Source: Candidatus Auribacterota bacterium (lineage in GTDB: Bacteria; Auribacterota; JAFGBW01; JAFGJP01). From it: 15,652 bases of DNA. Positions 12,653 through 15,652 of this stretch are shown in pieces. Position 1 is the first letter of the stretch. The number at the start of each line of letters is the position of its first letter. The DNA lies in the NCBI GenBank assembly GCA_016929035.1, contig JAFGJP010000142.1, forward strand, positions 1 to 15,652, given 5' to 3'. Under the pieces are notes generated by a model that was not told the DNA's origin, ran no database searches, and saw nothing but the letters and a program-made list of their open reading frames with translations. The translations under genes and the position numbers were made by a program.

Positions 12653-13006
12653 TTACTTTATAAATCTTATCGTAAAAGGATAGCGATAGGCTTCCCCGTT
12701 GCTTGCTTTCACAGAAGCGATGATAACTAAAACGATATTCGCAACCAGCAGAATCAGGAGAATGGGAAAAAAGATACATAAAAATATCGTCAGTAAAAGA
12801 GGAAGTATCGTGTAGATGAACATTGAGATCTGAAAATTCAGGGATTCTTTTCCCTGATCGTCCACAAAGGGAATTTCATTTTTCTTGATCAGCCAGATGA
12901 TCAAAGGCCCAAGAATATTCCCAAAAGGCACTCCAATGAATCCTGAAAGCGCTGTCAGATGACACAGCATTCCCCAGTTACAGGCTTGTTTATTTTCTTC
13001 TGTCAT
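12653..13006 (-). CDS. DUF4870 membrane protein
   Basis: A 117-aa membrane protein with the DUF4870 (Tic20-like) layout. WGMLCHLTALSGFIGVPFGNILGPLIIWLIKK forms the first two helices, VDDQGKESLNFQISMFIY is the signature turn into the third, and a very hydrophobic stretch (about 65-100) ends before AYRYPFTIRFIK. The function is unknown. ATG 13006 has an excellent AAGGAGG at proper spacing. It lies 44 bp behind the 57-aa membrane peptide gene, which itself follows a hemerythrin gene by 2 bp, so the three are likely co-transcribed. The N-terminal QACNWGMLCH has two Cys flanking the usual Trp, which is not general in the family. Confidence 0.9.
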   Translation of the reverse strand: MTEENKQACNWGMLCHLTALSGFIGVPFGNILGPLIIWLIKKNEIPFVDDQGKESLNFQISMFIYTILPLLLTIFLCIFFPILLILLVANIVLVIIASVKASNGEAYRYPFTIRFIK

Positions 13007-13050
13007 CAGAAACCTCCTTGTTTACATCATTACCTTTTTTATCTTGTGCT

Positions 13051-13224
13051 CTATCCTCTTTTCAATAATTTCTGGATAATGCCTCCCACAAACCCTCCGG
13101 CAGCGCCAAAGACAGCTCCCCAGATGGCCGCCTGCCCAACCGTGGAGCTGGCATCAACTAATCCTAACACACGAGGCCCTGCAACGGCAAATATAATGAC
13201 TAGGATAAGAGTCAAAAACTGCAT
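13051..13224 (-). CDS. 57-aa glycine-rich two-helix membrane peptide
   Basis: A small ORF with strong signals: AAGGGG lies upstream at good spacing (inside the end of the hemerythrin gene), ATG 13224 is only two bases after that gene's stop, and TAG lies at 13051. The peptide is MQFLTLILVIIFAVAGPRVL, GLVDASSTVGQAAIWGAVFG, AAGGFVGGIIQKLLKRG. Residues 3-22 and 29-50 are hydrophobic; the second carries GAVFGAAGGFVGG, a glycine-zipper pattern common in oligomerising membrane peptides. The end KLLKRG is positive. I recognise no named family. Its position, sandwiched between hemerythrin and DUF4870, suggests a joint role at the membrane, but that is inference. Confidence 0.72.
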   Translation of the reverse strand: MQFLTLILVIIFAVAGPRVLGLVDASSTVGQAAIWGAVFGAAGGFVGGIIQKLLKRG

Positions 13225-13226
13225 AT

Positions 13227-13760
13227 TTATCCCCTTAAACTGTCGACCAAAGACCGGTATTTTTCATGTATCATGTTCCTGTCAAATTCCCAGAATTCGC
13301 TAAGCATTTTATTCAGCTCATCGTCCGAAAAGTATCTTTCTGAATTGGGGAAAAATACGTCGTCTTCTTTCTTAATATGCCTGGGATAGAAATCGACCAG
13401 GGCCTTTAGCTTGTCTGAAATCACACCCAATGCCCGTGTGTCTCCCTGGACATATTTTTCTTTGGCTTCAACAAGAGCTTTCACGGTCTTTCTTCCATAT
13501 TGATGCTCTTCAATAAGCTCATTCATGACTTTCTTATCTTCTGCAGACATGTCTTTAAGAGAAAGACTTCTAAAGAGAATATCTTCTTCCTTTCCATGAT
13601 GCGTTCTGTCTGCGTAGATTCTTATGAAATCAACAGCGATATCGATAAAAGCCGAGTCGGCCTGCTTTGATCTTTTAATATCGTCCATTTCTTTTTTGAT
13701 GATATCGATCATCTTCTCGATAAGGCGATGCTCTATCATCAATGGTCCACGCGGTTTCAT
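13227..13760 (-). CDS. Hemerythrin HHE domain protein
   Basis: A 177-aa four-helix protein likely binding a di-iron centre. Ligand candidates follow the hemerythrin order: H11 (MIEHRLIE), H54 or H55 with E58 or E59 (THHGKEEDILF), H86 (EEHQYGR), and H128 with E132 (YPRHIKKEDDVFFP). The HxxxE spacing is intact in both pairs. Such bacterial hemerythrin-like proteins bind O2 or NO or handle iron and oxidative stress. ATG 13760 was chosen because AAGGAGGT lies upstream with ideal spacing; an in-frame ATG at 13835 adds 25 residues not typical of the family. It heads an apparent operon with the 57-aa membrane peptide and DUF4870. Confidence 0.93.
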   Translation of the reverse strand: MKPRGPLMIEHRLIEKMIDIIKKEMDDIKRSKQADSAFIDIAVDFIRIYADRTHHGKEEDILFRSLSLKDMSAEDKKVMNELIEEHQYGRKTVKALVEAKEKYVQGDTRALGVISDKLKALVDFYPRHIKKEDDVFFPNSERYFSDDELNKMLSEFWEFDRNMIHEKYRSLVDSLRG

Positions 13761-13843
13761 GAATGACCTCCTTGAAGATATTCTATTTACAAGGCAGAAA
13801 ATCTTCTTTCCGATAAAATTAATTAACTCTGCCATTAACTATA

Positions 13844-14557
13844 TTAATCTGACAAATAGTATTCAACTGTGCAAACAACTCGCACTTTTTTGATATGCGG
13901 GTTGTTTTTATCTCTGTCTTCGATGCTGAACTGGCCCTGATAGGCTTTTTTGATCTTTCCAAGGGTGCTTTGAGAGTCAATGGCGAACTTCTGCGCGACT
14001 TCTCTTGCTTTTCTCGTGGCTTCCTCGATCATTTCCGGTTTTATTTCATTGAGCCTTGTAAAGAGATACTCGGTTCGGGACTGGTAATTATCGCCGGTAA
14101 AAACAATGCCTTTTTTACCTAGCTGGGATAACGAGCTCATTATCGACTGAACGGCCTTGATGTTTTTCGAATAAACAGTAACCGCTTGTGCGGCTGTATA
14201 GCGGAACTCAGACTTCTGATTATCACCATAGCGCTGTGCTGATCTATCTGTTATCGTAGGAGAGGAAATCGTTATCTCTTCTTCCTTGATCCCGCCTTCC
14301 TTAAGAAATTCTTTTATTTTTAACGTACTCTCTTCAATGGAACTGTATAACTGTTCCAGGTCATTGCTTGCTTCTGTGAACTGTATCGGCCATAAAACAA
14401 TATCAGCATCATATTCCCTTTCAGAAAGCCCCTTAACTGTAACGCTTCTTTCATATTCTTTAAATCTGATAGTAGAACTTCCGAGCAAATACCCCAAGGA
14501 AGACAGTCCCAGAAAAATAAATCCGCCAAGTAAAAATGCGCTGACCTTATTCCCCAT
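13844..14557 (-). CDS. SIMPL (DUF541) domain protein, membrane-anchored
   Basis: A 237-aa protein with an uncleaved signal anchor (VSAFLLGGFIFLGLSSLGYLLG, about 5-26) followed by the SIMPL domain outside the cytoplasm. Family marks are RSVTVKGLSEREYDADIVLW, LKEGGIKEEEITISSP, FRYTAAQAVTVYSKNI and the late EEATRKAREVAQKFAIDS helix. SIMPL proteins (such as E. coli YggE and the Brucella BP26 antigen) form ring oligomers and have been linked to stress protection, without a defined reaction. ATG 14557 has GAGGGGGAA upstream. It follows the small exported protein gene by 34 bp, so those two are likely one operon; hemerythrin follows after 83 bp. Confidence 0.92.
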   Translation of the reverse strand: MGNKVSAFLLGGFIFLGLSSLGYLLGSSTIRFKEYERSVTVKGLSEREYDADIVLWPIQFTEASNDLEQLYSSIEESTLKIKEFLKEGGIKEEEITISSPTITDRSAQRYGDNQKSEFRYTAAQAVTVYSKNIKAVQSIMSSLSQLGKKGIVFTGDNYQSRTEYLFTRLNEIKPEMIEEATRKAREVAQKFAIDSQSTLGKIKKAYQGQFSIEDRDKNNPHIKKVRVVCTVEYYLSD

Positions 14558-14591
14558 CTGATCGTTCCCCCTCTTCCCAATATTTGATTAA

Positions 14592-15041
14592 TCAATTTTT
14601 TTGTTGCCTGGTGATTGATATAGAATAAGTAGCGTTTCCTTTTTTAACTAATATATCCTGCTCATTCAATTTTAAAAGAGTACTGCCAGCCCATTCTTCG
14701 GTAAACCAAGTATCTTTATCATCTTTTGATTTTTGTATTACACTTCTTACCGTTAATTTAAACTGTAAATTAAAGGTATCATTTTTATCTGGAGTCAAAT
14801 ATCCTGCTAATGAAAAAACCGATTCGTCAAAAAACTCAAAACTGAAACTACTGCTTGCTATGGATAAGGAGATCTCTTTTTTTTCTGATTCAGAAGATTC
14901 CGCAGTAAAAGTAATAAAGTAAGAGTCATTAAAGAATTTATCGCCATATAATTTTGAGTCAGCTATCCCTGCACATAAAGGCATCTGGAAAAAAGCAAAA
15001 ATAGACAAAATAATTAAGATAGTGATTTTAATAATTTTCAT
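14592..15041 (-). CDS. Small exported protein of unknown family
   Basis: A 149-aa protein with a strong signal peptide (MKIIKITILIILSIFAFFQM) and cleavage probably around LCAG-IADS. The Cys there is not in a proper lipobox. The mature part is rich in Ser, Phe, Glu and Lys and in likely beta-strands (FITFTAESSESEKKEISLSI, FSFEFFDESVFSLAG, NLQFKLTVRSVI), which suggests a periplasmic beta-sandwich. I recognise no family. ATG 15041 was chosen over 15071 because AAAAGGAGGG lies upstream and the signal peptide then starts properly. The SIMPL gene follows after 34 bp. Codon use is somewhat more AT-rich than in the left part of the window. Confidence 0.75.
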   Translation of the reverse strand: MKIIKITILIILSIFAFFQMPLCAGIADSKLYGDKFFNDSYFITFTAESSESEKKEISLSIASSSFSFEFFDESVFSLAGYLTPDKNDTFNLQFKLTVRSVIQKSKDDKDTWFTEEWAGSTLLKLNEQDILVKKGNATYSISITRQQKN

Positions 15042-15100
15042 TGCACCCTCCTTTTCCAAAATAAAATTCATGCATTAACTGTGATTTTTTTCTTCTTTTT

Positions 15101-15643
15101 TTATTTGCAATACTCTCTAAAATTTTCGTTAGGATTCCCATCGATTCTGACAATCGCAACAATTTTACCATCAGATGTTTTAATAGGATAATAGAATTCG
15201 AATTCATTTTTTGTATTGATTGCGTTCATGTCCTGCAGATCACCCTCAATGGCTTTTTTCATGGCTTTTTCATAACTTTTTGCTACATAAAACCGGGCAA
15301 ATCCGTCTTTCATTTGATACTCATGCCGCCATGAGCGAAATCCCCACATAACAGTTTTATCATCCGGATCAGGCATGTAGACTGTTGCACTGTAAATATA
15401 TGAAAAATCTTCCAAAGTTTTAAAAATGTCAAAAAATTCAGCAGGGACATGTCTTCTTGGAGGCGTGCCAAAGCCATTGATAAAATCAGCTATTTTTGTT
15501 TCAAATGTTGCCATCTGTTCCCCGGCTACCCTTTTGAAGACACGCGTTCTGTGCTTTAAAATCACCTGATTGATTGAATGAAGGCCAAAAATCACAATTC
15601 CGGCAATCAGGATGATGCTCCCTGTGACTTTCAGGGATCTCAT
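15101..15643 (-). CDS. Membrane-anchored Cache/PAS-like protein (N-terminus near window edge)
   Basis: A 180-aa protein with one N-terminal membrane helix (VTGSIILIAGIVIFGLHSI, about 6-24), then an extracytoplasmic domain. Segments FSYIYSATVYMPDPDDKTVM, FEFYYPIKTSDGKIVAIVRI and the long helix RVFKRVAGEQMATFETKIAD resemble the alternating helix and strands of Cache/PAS-type sensory domains. Unlike normal sensors, no second membrane helix, HAMP, kinase or cyclase follows; the protein stops right after the sensor-like fold. ATG 15643 is nine bases from the window edge and no ribosome binding site is seen, so the frame (QTR upstream) may begin further out. The fold assignment is tentative. Confidence 0.55.
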   Translation of the reverse strand: MRSLKVTGSIILIAGIVIFGLHSINQVILKHRTRVFKRVAGEQMATFETKIADFINGFGTPPRRHVPAEFFDIFKTLEDFSYIYSATVYMPDPDDKTVMWGFRSWRHEYQMKDGFARFYVAKSYEKAMKKAIEGDLQDMNAINTKNEFEFYYPIKTSDGKIVAIVRIDGNPNENFREYCK

Positions 15644-15652
15644 CCTTGTCTG

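Noticed and set aside
1..15652. tRNA, rRNA, CRISPR, IS element or prophage
   Set aside because: No cloverleaf, rRNA stretch, spacer-repeat array, transposase or integrase was seen on either strand.

Overview
The window is a 15.65-kb piece of bacterial chromosome. All protein genes lie on the minus strand except one response regulator (7672-8052, plus). Base composition is moderately AT-rich, strong AAGGAGG-type ribosome binding sites are common, and several products carry signal peptides or periplasm-type domains (SIMPL, CAP, cyclophilin with signal peptide). Together with many short intergenic repeats, this suggests a Gram-negative-type bacterium, perhaps from a largely uncultivated lineage such as Omnitrophota or Desulfobacterota. 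The taxon is a guess: there is no rRNA, tRNA or diagnostic marker here.

Layout, low to high coordinates (transcription mostly right to left): a GT2 glycosyltransferase; a DUF2892 mini-membrane protein; a 58-aa TerB/EF-hand-like protein next to a CheY-like receiver; a secreted cyclophilin with a large insertion; a PPC-domain protein and a DUF6498 membrane protein; a CAP-domain exported protein behind a PilZ-like protein; a 98-aa orphan; an M16B zinc peptidase divergent from a second stand-alone receiver that may be translated from a leaderless mRNA; an MFS transporter; a translationally coupled pair of TIGR03915/DUF4130 protein and TIGR03916 radical SAM protein; an AT-rich gap holding what looks like a nonsense-mutated Cys-rich mini-gene; DUF4870, a new 57-aa glycine-rich membrane peptide and a hemerythrin in one apparent operon; a SIMPL-domain protein; a small exported protein; and a membrane-anchored Cache/PAS-like protein at the right edge.

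The most functionally interesting module is 9998-12060: an uncharacterised radical SAM enzyme with a helix-hairpin-helix tail, coupled by a GTGA overlap to its partner and thought to act in DNA modification or repair. The second theme is the intergenic DNA. Gaps at 1-103, 971-1177, 1376-1605, 3156-3239, 4378-4671, 8053-8347 and 9596-9997 are built from recurrent elements: CACAGAG words, GACTATCGAC words, tandem TTAACTGG-like words, hairpins with exactly three loop bases, and a 59-bp element present twice with pairing-preserving changes. These elements reach into the 3' ends of four genes and supply or flank their stop codons. No rRNA, tRNA, CRISPR array, IS transposase or integrase was seen.
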